Assembly: GCA_002298925.1 (NCBI GenBank)
Contig: DBMM01000146.1
Coordinates: forward strand, 17,165-81,164
DNA length: 64,000 nt
DNA from: Geobacter sp. UBA698
GTDB lineage: Bacteria; Desulfobacterota; Desulfuromonadia; Geobacterales; Pseudopelobacteraceae
Direction: 5' to 3'
The notes beneath the pieces are model-generated. The model had not been told where the DNA came from. It saw nothing but the letters and a program-made list of their open reading frames with translations, and did no database searches. Position 1 is the first letter of the stretch. Each line of letters starts with the position of its first letter. Both the position numbers and the translations under genes were made by a program. Shown piece after piece: positions 15,861 to 24,576 of this stretch.

Positions 15861-17398
15861 TACTGATGGCTGAAAAAGGCGTCAATGGCATCGGTCAGTG
15901 CCGCCAGGGTGTAATGCGGTGGCTCGATATCGACCTTGAGCCCCAGGGCCCGGCAGGTTTTGGAGGTGATCGGCCCGATGGAGGCCACCGCCACCCCCTT
16001 GAGCATGTCCAGCATCTGGTCGCCCCCCAGCATGTTGGCCAGATTCTGGACCGTTGAGGATGAGGTGAATGTGATGCAGTCCACGGAGCGCTTCTCCAGG
16101 GCAAAGAGCGCCTCGGCCGGCAGTTTGTCCGGCAGTATGTTGCGGTAGGCCACCGGGCTGTCCACCCTGGCTCCCATGCGTTCCAGTTCGCGGGGCACCA
16201 GTTCGCGGGCGAGGTCGGCCCGGGGGAAGAGCACTTTTTTGTTGTTCAGTTTCATTTTGGCAAACTCGGCCAGCACCCCTTCGGCCTTGTAGTCGGCTGG
16301 CATCAGGTCGGGACGGATGCCATGGCCCCTGATCGCTTCGGCTGTTCTGGGGCCTACCGCGCAGACCCGGCAGCTGCCCAGCGCCCGGGCGTCCAGGCCA
16401 AGCCTCTCCAGCCGTTGAAAGAAGCAGCGCACCGCATTGCCCGAGGTCAGCACCAGCCAGTCGTAGCCGGACAGTTCCGCAAGGGCGCTGTCCAGCGGGG
16501 CCCAGTCCAGCGGTTCCACCAGGCGGATGGTGGGGCATTCGATGGCCGTTGCCCCGCGCTCGGCCAGCAGGGCGGCGAATTCTCCGGCCTGGTCGGCGGC
16601 CCGCGTCACCAGGATCTTGCGGCCGAACAGCGTGCGGCTGTCGAACCAGCGCAGCTTGTTGCGCAGGTTCACCACCTGGCCCACGATCGTGACCGCAGGC
16701 GGCTTGAAGGCGCTGGTTTCAGCCCGGTCGGCGATGTCGGCCAGGGTGCCGGTCAGCACCTGCTGTCCGCTGGTGGTGCCCCAGCGCACTAGGGCCACCG
16801 GCGTTTGCGGGCTGCGGCCATGCTCGATCAGGCGGTCCATGTTGCGGCGCAGGGTGTTGATGCCCATGTAGAACACCACCGTGCCGTTGCCCAGGGACAG
16901 CCGTTGCCAGTCGATGCTGGAGTCGTCCTTGTCTTTGCCCTCCTGGCCGGTGACCAGTGTGACCGAGGCGGTGTAATCCCGGTGGGTGAGCGGGATGCCG
17001 GCATAGGCTGCCGCTCCCACGGCAGCGGTCACACCCGGCACTATTTCGAACGGCACGCCGGCCGCACGGAGCGCCTCGCATTCCTCGCCCCCCCGCCCGA
17101 ACACGAAGGGATCGCCCCCCTTGAGGCGCACCACGATCCTGCCGGCCAGACCCTTTTCCACCAGCAGGGCGTTGATCTCCTCCTGGTCCTGGTTGTGGCG
17201 GCCGCCGATCTTGCCGGCATAGATCAGCTCGGCAGCGGCTGGAGCGTGATTCAGCAGCTGTTCGTTGGCCAGGTAGTCGTACACCACTACCTGGGCGCGC
17301 CGCAGGCACTCCACTCCCCGCAGGGTGATCAGCCCCGGGTCGCCCGGTCCGGCCCCCACCAGATAGACGATGCCGCTGTGGCGTCCTGAGTCTGTCAT
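15860..17398 (-). CDS. Uroporphyrinogen-III C-methyltransferase / uroporphyrinogen-III synthase fusion
   Basis: A 512-residue bifunctional protein. Residues 1-250 are an SAM-dependent CobA-type methylase that makes precorrin-2: VYLVGAGPGDPGLITLRG, RLKGGDPFVFGRGGEE and GVTAAVGAAAYAGIPLTHRD (first 20) are diagnostic. Residues 255-512 are HemD, which closes and flips ring D: ILVTRAADQAGEFAALL, LVLTSGNAVRCFF and CITFTSSSTVQNL. The fusion joins the branch-point synthase with the first enzyme of the siroheme/B12 branch. The ATG at 17398 overlaps the hemC stop (ATGA), which fixes the start and shows coupling. It ends the heme operon. Confidence 0.96.
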   Translation of the reverse strand: MTDSGRHSGIVYLVGAGPGDPGLITLRGVECLRRAQVVVYDYLANEQLLNHAPAAAELIYAGKIGGRHNQDQEEINALLVEKGLAGRIVVRLKGGDPFVFGRGGEECEALRAAGVPFEIVPGVTAAVGAAAYAGIPLTHRDYTASVTLVTGQEGKDKDDSSIDWQRLSLGNGTVVFYMGINTLRRNMDRLIEHGRSPQTPVALVRWGTTSGQQVLTGTLADIADRAETSAFKPPAVTIVGQVVNLRNKLRWFDSRTLFGRKILVTRAADQAGEFAALLAERGATAIECPTIRLVEPLDWAPLDSALAELSGYDWLVLTSGNAVRCFFQRLERLGLDARALGSCRVCAVGPRTAEAIRGHGIRPDLMPADYKAEGVLAEFAKMKLNNKKVLFPRADLARELVPRELERMGARVDSPVAYRNILPDKLPAEALFALEKRSVDCITFTSSSTVQNLANMLGGDQMLDMLKGVAVASIGPITSKTCRALGLKVDIEPPHYTLAALTDAIDAFFSHQ

Positions 17399-18345
17399 GG
17401 GTGTGAGGGAGCCCCGATCTCCCGTTGGTAGACCTCTTCCAGGATGCATTTGCCGCCATCTGCCAAAAGCTGATCCGCCAGTTTGATGCCCAGCTGTTCA
17501 CATTCCGTTACCGGCCCGCTGATCTCGCCCCGCACCGAACGGCTGCCGTCCACGGCGGCGATGAAGCCGACCAGTCGCAGCTGGCCGGCGGAAACCGTGC
17601 CGTGGGCGGCGATCGGTACCTGGCAGCCCCCTTCACAGCGCTTGAGCAGGGCCCGTTCGGCCCGAACGGCATGGGCGGTGTCTGGGTGGTTGAAGAAGGC
17701 GATTGTTTCGGTGATGACCGGGTCGGCCAGACGGCATTCGATCCCCAGGGCGCCCTGGCCGATGGCCGGGATCGAGAGCTCGACATCGAGATATTCAGCC
17801 ACCTTTTCGGTAAAACCGAGTCGTTTCAGGCCGGCGGCGGCCAGGATGACCGCATCCAGATTATCGTCCTCCAGCTTGCGGATGCGGGTCTCCACGTTGC
17901 CGCGAATGATGACCATCTGCAGGTCGGGACGTACCTTCAGCAGCTGGGCCTGACGGCGCAAGGCCGACGTGCCGATGCGGGCGCCCTGGGGCAGATCGCT
18001 AAACCTGACGTTGCGGGAGATGACCGCGTCGCGCGGATCTTCCCGCTCGGTAATGCAGTGCAGTCCCAGCCCTTCCGGGAAATCGGTCGGCACGTCCTTC
18101 ATGCTGTGCACGGCGATGTCGATCTCGTCCCGCAGCATGGCCTCCTCGATCTCCTTGACGAACAGTCCCTTGCCCCCCACCTGGGCCAGGGGTACATCCA
18201 GGATCTTGTCGCCGATGGTCTTGATCTTGGTCAGGGTGACCTCCATGCCGGGATACTTCTTCTCCAGTTCCGACTTGACCCAGTTGGCCTGCCACAGGGC
18301 CAGCTGGCTGGCACGGGTACCGATTCGCAATTGTTTGGGGGGCAT
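17395..18345 (-). CDS. hemC: Hydroxymethylbilane synthase (porphobilinogen deaminase)
   Basis: A 316-residue enzyme that joins four porphobilinogen units to hydroxymethylbilane. LRIGTRASQLALWQANWVK opens the protein. HSMKDVPTDFPEGL, GTSALRRQAQLL and RGNVETRIRKL are the substrate and cofactor contacts. The Cys that carries the dipyrromethane cofactor is in RCEGGCQVPIAAHG near residue 240. The ATG at 18345 is preferred because CGGAG lies 7 bases upstream; an ATG six codons earlier (18363) lacks a site. It sits between sfsA and cobA-hemD and overlaps the latter by four bases. Confidence 0.96.
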   Translation of the reverse strand: MPPKQLRIGTRASQLALWQANWVKSELEKKYPGMEVTLTKIKTIGDKILDVPLAQVGGKGLFVKEIEEAMLRDEIDIAVHSMKDVPTDFPEGLGLHCITEREDPRDAVISRNVRFSDLPQGARIGTSALRRQAQLLKVRPDLQMVIIRGNVETRIRKLEDDNLDAVILAAAGLKRLGFTEKVAEYLDVELSIPAIGQGALGIECRLADPVITETIAFFNHPDTAHAVRAERALLKRCEGGCQVPIAAHGTVSAGQLRLVGFIAAVDGSRSVRGEISGPVTECEQLGIKLADQLLADGGKCILEEVYQREIGAPSHP

Positions 18346-18383
18346 AGCTTTCTCCGTTTCCATACGTGATGAGATGTTGATGT

Positions 18384-19076
18384 TCAGACAATAATCGGGA
18401 GGCGCTCCGTCAGCCGGATCTCTTCCGGCGTGACCAGCGCCCGGTAGGCCAGGGCTTCCACGCCGTTCAGCAGGGCCAGCCGGAGCAGGCGGCCGTATTC
18501 CGGGTCGATGCCGTCGGCCGGCGAGACGCTCAGGCCGTCGCCGCGCTGGACGGTGAAGAAGATCACGCCCCGCTCTCCTTCCCGCACCACCCGCATCAGT
18601 TCATTGAGATGCTTCTGGCCGCGGGTGGTGACGGCATCCGGGAACAGGGCCCGCTCCCCCTCCACCAGGGTTACGTTCTTGACCTCCACGAAACAGCGCC
18701 CGCGCTGACCTTCCAGCAAGAGGTCGATGCGGCTGCGCTCCCCGTAGGATACTTCGGGGCGGATGGTGTCATACCCCTGCAGTTCCGCGATAGTGCCGTT
18801 CTCGATGGCCTCGCGGGTCAGGCGGTTGGGCAGCCCGGTGTTGATGCCGGCCAGGTAGCCGTCGGCTTCCACCAGCTCCCAGGTCAGGGGCAGCTTGCGC
18901 TTGGGGTTGTCGCTGCGGGAGAGCCAGACCCGGCTGCCGGGCAGGGCGCACCCTTTCATGCTGCCGGAGTTGGGGCAGTGGGCGGTGACGAGGCTGCCGT
19001 CCGCCAGCTGGATGTCCGCCAAAAAACGCTTGTAGCGCTTGACCAGGGTTCCGCTGACAAGTGGCGGCAGTCGCAC
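18384..19076 (-). CDS. sfsA: SfsA family protein (sugar fermentation stimulation protein)
   Basis: A 230-residue protein of the SfsA family, a nuclease-like fold with a proposed DNA-binding or regulatory role in E. coli maltose metabolism. Hallmarks are VKRYKRFLADIQLADGS, AHCPNSGSMKGC, the acidic core SRIDLLLEGQ...CFVEVKNVTLV typical of PD-(D/E)XK folds, and FPDAVTTRGQKHLNEL. Translation starts at a GTG at 19076 that overlaps the TAG stop of hemA. Its place between hemA and hemC, with no sugar genes near, is odd; it probably travels with the operon for expression only. Confidence 0.93.
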   Translation of the reverse strand: MRLPPLVSGTLVKRYKRFLADIQLADGSLVTAHCPNSGSMKGCALPGSRVWLSRSDNPKRKLPLTWELVEADGYLAGINTGLPNRLTREAIENGTIAELQGYDTIRPEVSYGERSRIDLLLEGQRGRCFVEVKNVTLVEGERALFPDAVTTRGQKHLNELMRVVREGERGVIFFTVQRGDGLSVSPADGIDPEYGRLLRLALLNGVEALAYRALVTPEEIRLTERLPIIV

Positions 19077-20377
19077 TACTCTTCCAGTTCCAGCTCGCCA
19101 TCATCCTGGTGACAGGTCTGCAGGTCGAACAGCTGCCGCAGGGCATCCACGTAAAGATCGACCCGCCCCCCCTGGCCGGCCTGCTTGAGGGCTGTGGTGG
19201 GGGTATGCAGCAGTTTGTTCATGATGGCCATGGTCAGGGCTTCCAGACGTTTCTCGCCATCGGGGGGCAGATCCTTCCAGCCGGAGAGGGTCTTGTCCAG
19301 TTCCGCCCGCCGGATTTCATCGAAGCGGTTGCGCAGGGCAACGATGGTCGGGGTCACTTCCAGGGAGGAGAGCCATTTGTAGAACTGGCCGATCTCCTGT
19401 TCGATGATCTCCTCGGCCTTTTCCGCCTCCAGGTTGCGCTGGGCCAGGTTGGCCTGGACGATCTCCTGCAGATTGTCCACCGTGAAGAGATAGGCATTTT
19501 CAACATCATCCACCAGCGGATCGATGTCCCGCGGCACGGCGATGTCGATGAAGAACATGGACTTGAACTTGCGGCGTTTGAGAATCTCCTGAACATCCCT
19601 GGGGCCGATGATGCAGTGCGGGGCGCCGGTGGAGGAGAGCACGATGTCGGCCCGGTGCAGATGCTGCAGGAACTCTTCGAAGCGCACCGCCTCGCCCTTG
19701 AATTCGTCTGCCAGGCGCTCGGCCCGCTCAAAGGTGCGGTTGGTGACCATGACCCCCTTGGCGCCGCTGTTCAGGAAGTGCTTGGCAGCCAGCTCGCACA
19801 TCTCGCCGGCGCCGATCAGCATGATGGTCTTTTCGGAAAGATCCCCCAGAATCTTCTTGGCCAGCTCCACGGCGGCAAAGGCCACCGAAACCGCCGATGA
19901 TGCGATTTTGGTCTCGGTGCGCACCCGCTTGGCAACGGAGAAGGCCTTGTGCAGGAAGCGGTTGAGGATGATGCCCGATGATTTGTATTCGGCGGCATAG
20001 CCGTAGGAGGTCTTGATCTGCCCCAGGATCTGGGGCTCGCCCACCACCATGGAATCCAGGCTGGAAGCCACCCGGAAGACGTGCCGGATGGCGGCCTCGG
20101 AATGGTAGCTGTAGAGGTACGGTTCCAGGGTTTCCAGAGAGATGCGGTGGTGGTCTGCCAGAAATCGTTTGATGCGGGCAATGCCGCCGGCGATGTCGCG
20201 GGTGGTGGCGTAGATCTCGACCCGGTTGCAGGTGGAGACGATCACCCCCTCGACGATATCGTTCAGGGCCACCAGGTCACGTAGCGGTTTCTCGATCAGG
20301 TTTGGGGAAAAGGCGACTTTTTCGCGTATCTCTACGGTGGCGGTCTTGTGGGAGAGACCTACGACGATGATATTCAT
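19076..20377 (-). CDS. hemA: Glutamyl-tRNA reductase
   Basis: A 433-residue NADPH-dependent enzyme that reduces glutamyl-tRNA to glutamate semialdehyde, the first committed step of tetrapyrrole synthesis by the C5 route. IIVVGLSHKTATVEIREK and the active-site motif STCNRVEIYATT with the nucleophilic Cys near residue 50 are clear. The NADPH domain has MLIGAGEMCELAAKHF, and the spinal helix and dimerisation domain follow. Length is typical. It follows ccsA after 49 bases and overlaps sfsA. Co-location of the cytochrome c assembly gene and hemA suggests joint supply of heme for c-type cytochromes. Confidence 0.97.
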   Translation of the reverse strand: MNIIVVGLSHKTATVEIREKVAFSPNLIEKPLRDLVALNDIVEGVIVSTCNRVEIYATTRDIAGGIARIKRFLADHHRISLETLEPYLYSYHSEAAIRHVFRVASSLDSMVVGEPQILGQIKTSYGYAAEYKSSGIILNRFLHKAFSVAKRVRTETKIASSAVSVAFAAVELAKKILGDLSEKTIMLIGAGEMCELAAKHFLNSGAKGVMVTNRTFERAERLADEFKGEAVRFEEFLQHLHRADIVLSSTGAPHCIIGPRDVQEILKRRKFKSMFFIDIAVPRDIDPLVDDVENAYLFTVDNLQEIVQANLAQRNLEAEKAEEIIEQEIGQFYKWLSSLEVTPTIVALRNRFDEIRRAELDKTLSGWKDLPPDGEKRLEALTMAIMNKLLHTPTTALKQAGQGGRVDLYVDALRQLFDLQTCHQDDGELELEE

Positions 20378-20426
20378 TGGGTTGAAGTTTCCATAATTGT
20401 TGGCAGAATCCGGCGCGTCATGACCG

Positions 20427-21227
20427 CTACCAGGTGATGCTGTGTTTCATGCCGAAGAAGGTGATCAGCAGCACCACAAAACCGATGATCGACATGATGG
20501 CGGCGCGTTTGCCGCGCCAGCCGATGGTCAGGCGGCCATGGAGCAGCGCGGCGTAGATCAGCCAGGTGATCAGCGACCAGGTCTGCTTGGGATCCCAGAC
20601 CCAGTAGCTGCCCATGGCCTGCTCCGACCAGATCGAGCCGGAGATGATGGCCACGGTCAGAAGCGGAAAGCCGACCGCCAGGCAGCGATAGCTGATCTCG
20701 TCCAGGGTTTCCAGGGGGGGGATGCGCTGGAACAGGGCGCCGAAATGTTTGGTCTTGAGGAAATGGCGCTGGATCAGGTACATGACCGCCACACCGGCGG
20801 CGATCGTAAAGGCGGCATAGCTGAAAAACGCCAGCAGGGCGTGGATCCAGAACCAGTTGCTCTGCAGGATGGGGGGCAGATGACGCAGTTCGGCGTGCAG
20901 GGCGCTGGAGGCGATCAGCATCATCAGCGCCACCGGTGTCACGAAGGATCCCAGGGTGGTCACCTTGTAGCGGCGCTCCAGGAACAGGAAGGCGGCCACG
21001 ATCATCAGGCTGAAGAACGACAGTGATTCCTGCATGTTGGTCAGTGGCAGGTGCTTGATCTGGTTGCTAAGGTGGACCGTGGAGAGGACATGGGCGATGC
21101 AGCCGCCCAGCAGCAGCCGGCTGGCCCAGGTGGTCAGCAGGGCCGATGAGCGGAACAGGCATAGCAGATAGGCGGCGGTGGCACAGCCGTAAAGCCCCAG
21201 GGTCAGAGAGAAAAAGAGGTGCGTCAT
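20427..21227 (-). CDS. ccsA: Cytochrome c biogenesis protein CcsA/ResC (HemX-like)
   Basis: A 266-residue membrane protein with about eight hydrophobic helices. The tryptophan-rich heme-handling motif GSYWVWDPKQTWSLITW near residues 205-221 and conserved His residues in flanking helices identify the CcsA/ResC family of the system II cytochrome c synthase. HemX-type paralogues next to hemA have the same motif and may instead affect glutamyl-tRNA reductase level; this gene lies in the hemA operon, so either role is possible. Its start overlaps the end of the precorrin-2 dehydrogenase gene by four bases. No resB/ccs1 partner is in the window. Confidence 0.88.
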   Translation of the reverse strand: MTHLFFSLTLGLYGCATAAYLLCLFRSSALLTTWASRLLLGGCIAHVLSTVHLSNQIKHLPLTNMQESLSFFSLMIVAAFLFLERRYKVTTLGSFVTPVALMMLIASSALHAELRHLPPILQSNWFWIHALLAFFSYAAFTIAAGVAVMYLIQRHFLKTKHFGALFQRIPPLETLDEISYRCLAVGFPLLTVAIISGSIWSEQAMGSYWVWDPKQTWSLITWLIYAALLHGRLTIGWRGKRAAIMSIIGFVVLLITFFGMKHSITW

Positions 21228-21820
21228 GGCACACGTTCCTTGTGTTCGGTTAGCTGGTTGATCAGTCGTTCGGCCAGCGTGCGCAAAACCTGTTTATTGT
21301 ATGTGCTGCTGTTCCCTTCCGTCAACAGCTTTTCGCGTTCTGCGGACAACTGTTCCAGGGCGTCTCCGTAACCGTCACCGATCAGTCCGGAGATCAGGTC
21401 CCTGACCTGGGCCGCAAAGGCGGGACAGCGGCCGCCGGTGGAGACGGCGATTTCCAGCTCGCCGCGACGCAGCAGGGCCGGGAAGGTGCAGTCGCCCAGA
21501 TCAGGTGCGTCCGCCACGGCAGCCAGGATGCCCAGGCGGCGTGCGTCGCTGGCCATGCGGGCGTTGACCTCACTGCTGTCGCTGGCAGCCACCGCCAGAA
21601 AGACCCCCTGCAGGTCGCTGGCCTGGTACGGCCCGCTCCGGCTGGTAATCCGGCCGGCCGCCTCCAGGGCTGCCAGTTCGGCGCTGATTGCGGGCGCCAC
21701 CAGGTGAATGCTGGCTTGTGCCCGCAGCAGCGCCCCGACCTTGCGGCCGGCGACCGTTCCGCCGCCTACGACCAGAACCCGGCGGCCATGCATGGCTATG
21801 TTGAGCGGCAGATGCGGCAC
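21224..21820 (-). CDS. Precorrin-2 dehydrogenase / sirohydrochlorin ferrochelatase (Met8p/CysG N-terminal type)
   Basis: A 198-residue NAD-dependent enzyme that oxidises precorrin-2 to sirohydrochlorin and may insert iron for siroheme. The Rossmann motif RVLVVGGGTVAGRKVGALL is at about 13-31. VADAPDLGDCTFPALLRRG and IAVSTGGRCPAFAAQVRD are the SirC/Met8p signatures. It starts at a GTG at 21820 behind GGGGTGAAG. It is the first gene of the minus-strand operon that also contains ccsA, hemA, sfsA, hemC and cobA-hemD. With CobA downstream, the siroheme branch to precorrin-2 oxidation is complete in one operon. Confidence 0.94.
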   Translation of the reverse strand: MPHLPLNIAMHGRRVLVVGGGTVAGRKVGALLRAQASIHLVAPAISAELAALEAAGRITSRSGPYQASDLQGVFLAVAASDSSEVNARMASDARRLGILAAVADAPDLGDCTFPALLRRGELEIAVSTGGRCPAFAAQVRDLISGLIGDGYGDALEQLSAEREKLLTEGNSSTYNKQVLRTLAERLINQLTEHKERVP

Positions 21821-21976
21821 AGGCGCTTCACCCCTTAGTCCAGAAAAAATTCAGCATACCCGCTTTTGGCCGATGTTTCAACCACAGCCCCGTCTTCGCC
21901 GAGATTGGGCTTGATTTTTTCACGGCCTGGTATATCATTTCAAAATCAGTTTACTTCCCCAAAGGAGACAGTTCCC

Positions 21977-22306
21977 ATGTCCAGTGAAAAGGTACTTGCT
22001 TTCAGCGACGCCAATTTCGACCGCGAGGTCCTGCAGTCCGATGTCCCCGTGCTGGTTGATTTCTGGGCCACCTGGTGCGCCCCCTGCAAGGCGATTGCAC
22101 CTCTGGTTGATGCCGTGGCCGATGAGCATGCCGGCAAGATCAAGGTCGGCAAGGTCAATGTGGACGAAAATCCGGCCACACCGGGAAAATACGGCGTGCG
22201 CGGCATCCCGACCCTGATCCTGTTCAAGGGTGGGGCGATTGTCGACCAGATCGTCGGTGCCGTGCCCAAGTCCCAGCTGGAAGCACTGATCGCCAAGGCG
22301 CTTTAG
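21977..22306 (+). CDS. trxA: Thioredoxin (CAPC active site)
   Basis: A 109-residue cytoplasmic thioredoxin. The fold is complete: VLVDFWATWCAPCKAIAPL with the redox pair, KVNVDENPATPGKYGVRGIPTL with the cis-Pro, and FKGGAIVDQIVGA. The active site is WCAPC rather than the common WCGPC, a change seen in some thioredoxins that shifts redox potential only slightly. AAAGGAGA 9 bases before the ATG at 21977 fixes the start; an open frame reaching 21866 has no site. A periplasmic TlpA-like gene starts 5 bases after the stop, so the two form an operon. Confidence 0.95.
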   Translation: MSSEKVLAFSDANFDREVLQSDVPVLVDFWATWCAPCKAIAPLVDAVADEHAGKIKVGKVNVDENPATPGKYGVRGIPTLILFKGGAIVDQIVGAVPKSQLEALIAKAL

Positions 22307-22311
22307 CAGGC

Positions 22312-22830
22312 ATGGCAGCCACTCTCGTGCAACGCCGGATTGGCCTGCTGCTGGCAGGGGTCGCGCTGGTGCTGCTGCCGGCCGGCCTTTGGGCAGCGCC
22401 GCGCAGCGGACAACCGGCGCCCAACTTCAAGGTTGTCACCACTGCGGGCCAGGTGGTATCGCTGGACAACTACCGCAACCATGTGCTGGTGATCGATTTC
22501 TTTGCCACCTGGTGCATCCCCTGCCGCGCATCGGTGCCGCATCTGGTGGAGCTTAACCGCAAGTACGGCAAACAGGGACTGCAGGTGCTGGGGCTGAGTG
22601 CCGACGAGGATGGGGAAAGGGTCGTGCGCGCCTTTGCCGAAGAAAAACATATCAACTACCCGCTGGCATTGGCCGGAGAATTGGTCCAGACCGATTACGG
22701 CATCCGCGCCGTACCGGTTATGTTTGTGATCGACAAAAAGGGGAAGGTGGCCGAGGTCTTCAGGGGGTATAACGACGAAATCGGCCGCTCCCTTGAGCAG
22801 CTGCTCCAGCGTTTGCTGGCAGAAAAATAG
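22312..22830 (+). CDS. TlpA/ResA-like periplasmic thiol-disulfide oxidoreductase
   Basis: A 172-residue protein with a cleavable signal peptide or membrane anchor (RRIGLLLAGVALVLLPAG, cleavage near WAAP at about 28) and a thioredoxin-like domain of the AhpC-TSA/Redoxin type. The redox site is ATWCIPCRASVPHLVEL near 66-82. GIRAVPVMFVIDKKGKV carries the cis-Pro. Such proteins keep cytochrome c heme-binding cysteines reduced. That fits the neighbouring ccsA in the divergent operon. It is co-transcribed with trxA and converges on truA. Confidence 0.9.
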   Translation: MAATLVQRRIGLLLAGVALVLLPAGLWAAPRSGQPAPNFKVVTTAGQVVSLDNYRNHVLVIDFFATWCIPCRASVPHLVELNRKYGKQGLQVLGLSADEDGERVVRAFAEEKHINYPLALAGELVQTDYGIRAVPVMFVIDKKGKVAEVFRGYNDEIGRSLEQLLQRLLAEK

Positions 22831-22839
22831 GAACTCAGT

Positions 22840-23601
22840 TCAGTCGGGTTCCACTGGATCATCATCCCCATAGGTGACCTTGATCAGACACAAACCGCAG
22901 GCCGGTGCCGTTACGCCGGCCTTTTTTCTGTCCGGGTTCTGCAGCAGCCAGGCCACATGTTGCGGAGTGAACCGTCCCCGGCCCACATCCACCAGCGTGC
23001 CGGCCATGACCCGCACCATGTTCTTCAGAAACCCCTCGCCAACCACATCGATATGGATCAGTGTGCCCTCCTGGCTGAGTTCGGCGCGATCGACCCGGCG
23101 CACGGTAGTTTTGGCGGCACAGTTGGAAGCCCGAAAACCTCCGAAGTCGTGCCGTCCGACAAAATGGGCCGCGGCCTGCCGCATGGCCGCCAGGTCGAGC
23201 GGTTCGCGGATATGCCACATGTAGAAACGCCGCAGGGGCGAGCGTACCTGGGCGGTACAGATGGTGTAGCGGTAGTGCTTGGAGAGGGCGTCGCCAATCG
23301 GCTGGAAGCCGGGCGCTACTTCCTGGGCGGACTGCACGGCGATGTCGGCCGGCAGGAAACGGTTGGTGCCGTCAACAAAAGCCTGCAGCGGCAGCTGCCT
23401 GCTGGTGGTGAACGCGGCCACCATGCCCAGGGCATGCACGCCGGCATCGGTGCGGCCGGATGAGCGCAGCTGGACCTGCTCCCCCAGCAGCTGCTGCAAG
23501 GCGCCTTCAATCACCTGCTGCACGGCCAGGCCGTTGGGCTGGATCTGCCAGCCGGCATAGGCGCTGCCGTCGTACTCTATGGTCAATCGGATGGTAGGCA
23601 T
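22840..23601 (-). CDS. truA: tRNA pseudouridine(38-40) synthase TruA
   Basis: A 253-residue enzyme that makes pseudouridine in the anticodon arm of many tRNAs. Family features are RLTIEYDGSAYAGWQIQPNG, the catalytic RTDAGVHALGMVAAF with the active Asp near residue 52, and GEGFLKNMVRVMAGTLVDVG near 205-224. The length matches E. coli TruA. It follows hslO after 3 bases on the same strand and converges with the thioredoxin-like gene. Confidence 0.96.
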   Translation of the reverse strand: MPTIRLTIEYDGSAYAGWQIQPNGLAVQQVIEGALQQLLGEQVQLRSSGRTDAGVHALGMVAAFTTSRQLPLQAFVDGTNRFLPADIAVQSAQEVAPGFQPIGDALSKHYRYTICTAQVRSPLRRFYMWHIREPLDLAAMRQAAAHFVGRHDFGGFRASNCAAKTTVRRVDRAELSQEGTLIHIDVVGEGFLKNMVRVMAGTLVDVGRGRFTPQHVAWLLQNPDRKKAGVTAPACGLCLIKVTYGDDDPVEPD

Positions 23602-23604
23602 CGG

Positions 23605-24492
23605 CTAGACGGTCGCCCCCTGTGTGGCGGCAGCCAGCCCTTCCAACTCGCTCTTGTCAAACCGGTAGGTCTTCCGGCAGAACTCGCAGGTCACTTCGGT
23701 CCCGTTCTCCCTGGCGCACATGTCGCGCAGTTCATCCGCACCGAAGGTCAGCAGCGCCCGTTCCACCTTTTCGCGGCTGCAGCCGCAGCGGAAAAATATG
23801 TCGCGGCTCTCCAGCAGGGTAACGGCAAGTGAACCGACCAGCTGCTTCAGCACTTCGGCCGGACCGCCGGACAGCAGCAGTGATGACAGCGGCGGCAGGG
23901 TCGAGATAGTGGCCATGATCGCATCGATCTCGGCCGGATCCGCCTTGGGCAGGGCCTGCACCAGAAACCCGCCGCAACTCTTGATCCGGCCGGACTCATC
24001 CAGGGTTGCGCTTAGCCCGACCGCCGACGGCACCTGCTCGGAATCGGTCAGATAATAGGCCAGGTCATCGCCGATCTCGCTGGTGCATAGCTGCACCACG
24101 CCCTGGTAGGGCTCGCCCCCAATGCCCAGGTCTTTCGATACGGTCAGGAAGCCGGCCTTGCCGATAATGCCCGCTACGTTCCAGCGCCCTTCCAGCGGAT
24201 CGACTTCGGCGGACGGATTGGCGGCGCTGGCCCGCAGCGCGCCGTCGCTGTCAGCCTCGATGACCAGCTTGCGCAGCGGTCCGCTTCCCTCGAACTTGAG
24301 CGCCACCCGCTGATTCTGTTTGAGGAGGGCCCCCAGCAGTGCTCCGCCGGCCAGGCCGCGCCCCAGGGCGATGCTGGCCGTGGCTGAAGCCGCCTGCAGT
24401 GCGCAGACTTCACGGGTCAAGTTCGTTGCACTGCAGACCAGAATGCGGATGCCGCCGGAACTGCTCAGGGCGCGTATGATATGATCGGACAT
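23605..24492 (-). CDS. hslO: Redox-regulated chaperone Hsp33
   Basis: A 295-residue holdase that becomes active on oxidation. The zinc-binding Cys motif is complete: FFRCGCSREKVERAL (C-x-C) and TCEFCRKTYRF (C-x-x-C) in the last 60 residues. The N-terminal domain has DHIIRALSSSGGIRILVC and GRGLAGGALLGALLKQNQRV. The ATG at 24492 has GAGG 6 bases upstream; an open frame to 24537 runs into the neighbouring terminator hairpin. It lies directly upstream of truA and begins just past the terminator of the small Lys/Ala-rich protein. Confidence 0.94.
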   Translation of the reverse strand: MSDHIIRALSSSGGIRILVCSATNLTREVCALQAASATASIALGRGLAGGALLGALLKQNQRVALKFEGSGPLRKLVIEADSDGALRASAANPSAEVDPLEGRWNVAGIIGKAGFLTVSKDLGIGGEPYQGVVQLCTSEIGDDLAYYLTDSEQVPSAVGLSATLDESGRIKSCGGFLVQALPKADPAEIDAIMATISTLPPLSSLLLSGGPAEVLKQLVGSLAVTLLESRDIFFRCGCSREKVERALLTFGADELRDMCARENGTEVTCEFCRKTYRFDKSELEGLAAATQGATV

Positions 24493-24520
24493 CAGCTGCC
24501 TCACGTGGTTTTGATTCAGT

Positions 24521-24550
24521 ATAAAAAAAAGCCGCATCTTGCGATGCGGC
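24521..24550 (-). terminator. Rho-independent terminator of the Lys/Ala-rich protein gene
   Basis: GCCGCATC and GATGCGGC form a perfect 8-base stem around TTGC. On the minus strand the stem is followed by eight T. It lies 26 bases after the stop codon at 24577. Confidence 0.9.
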
Positions 24551-24576
24551 TTTCTTCGTAACTGGCGAAAAAAGAA

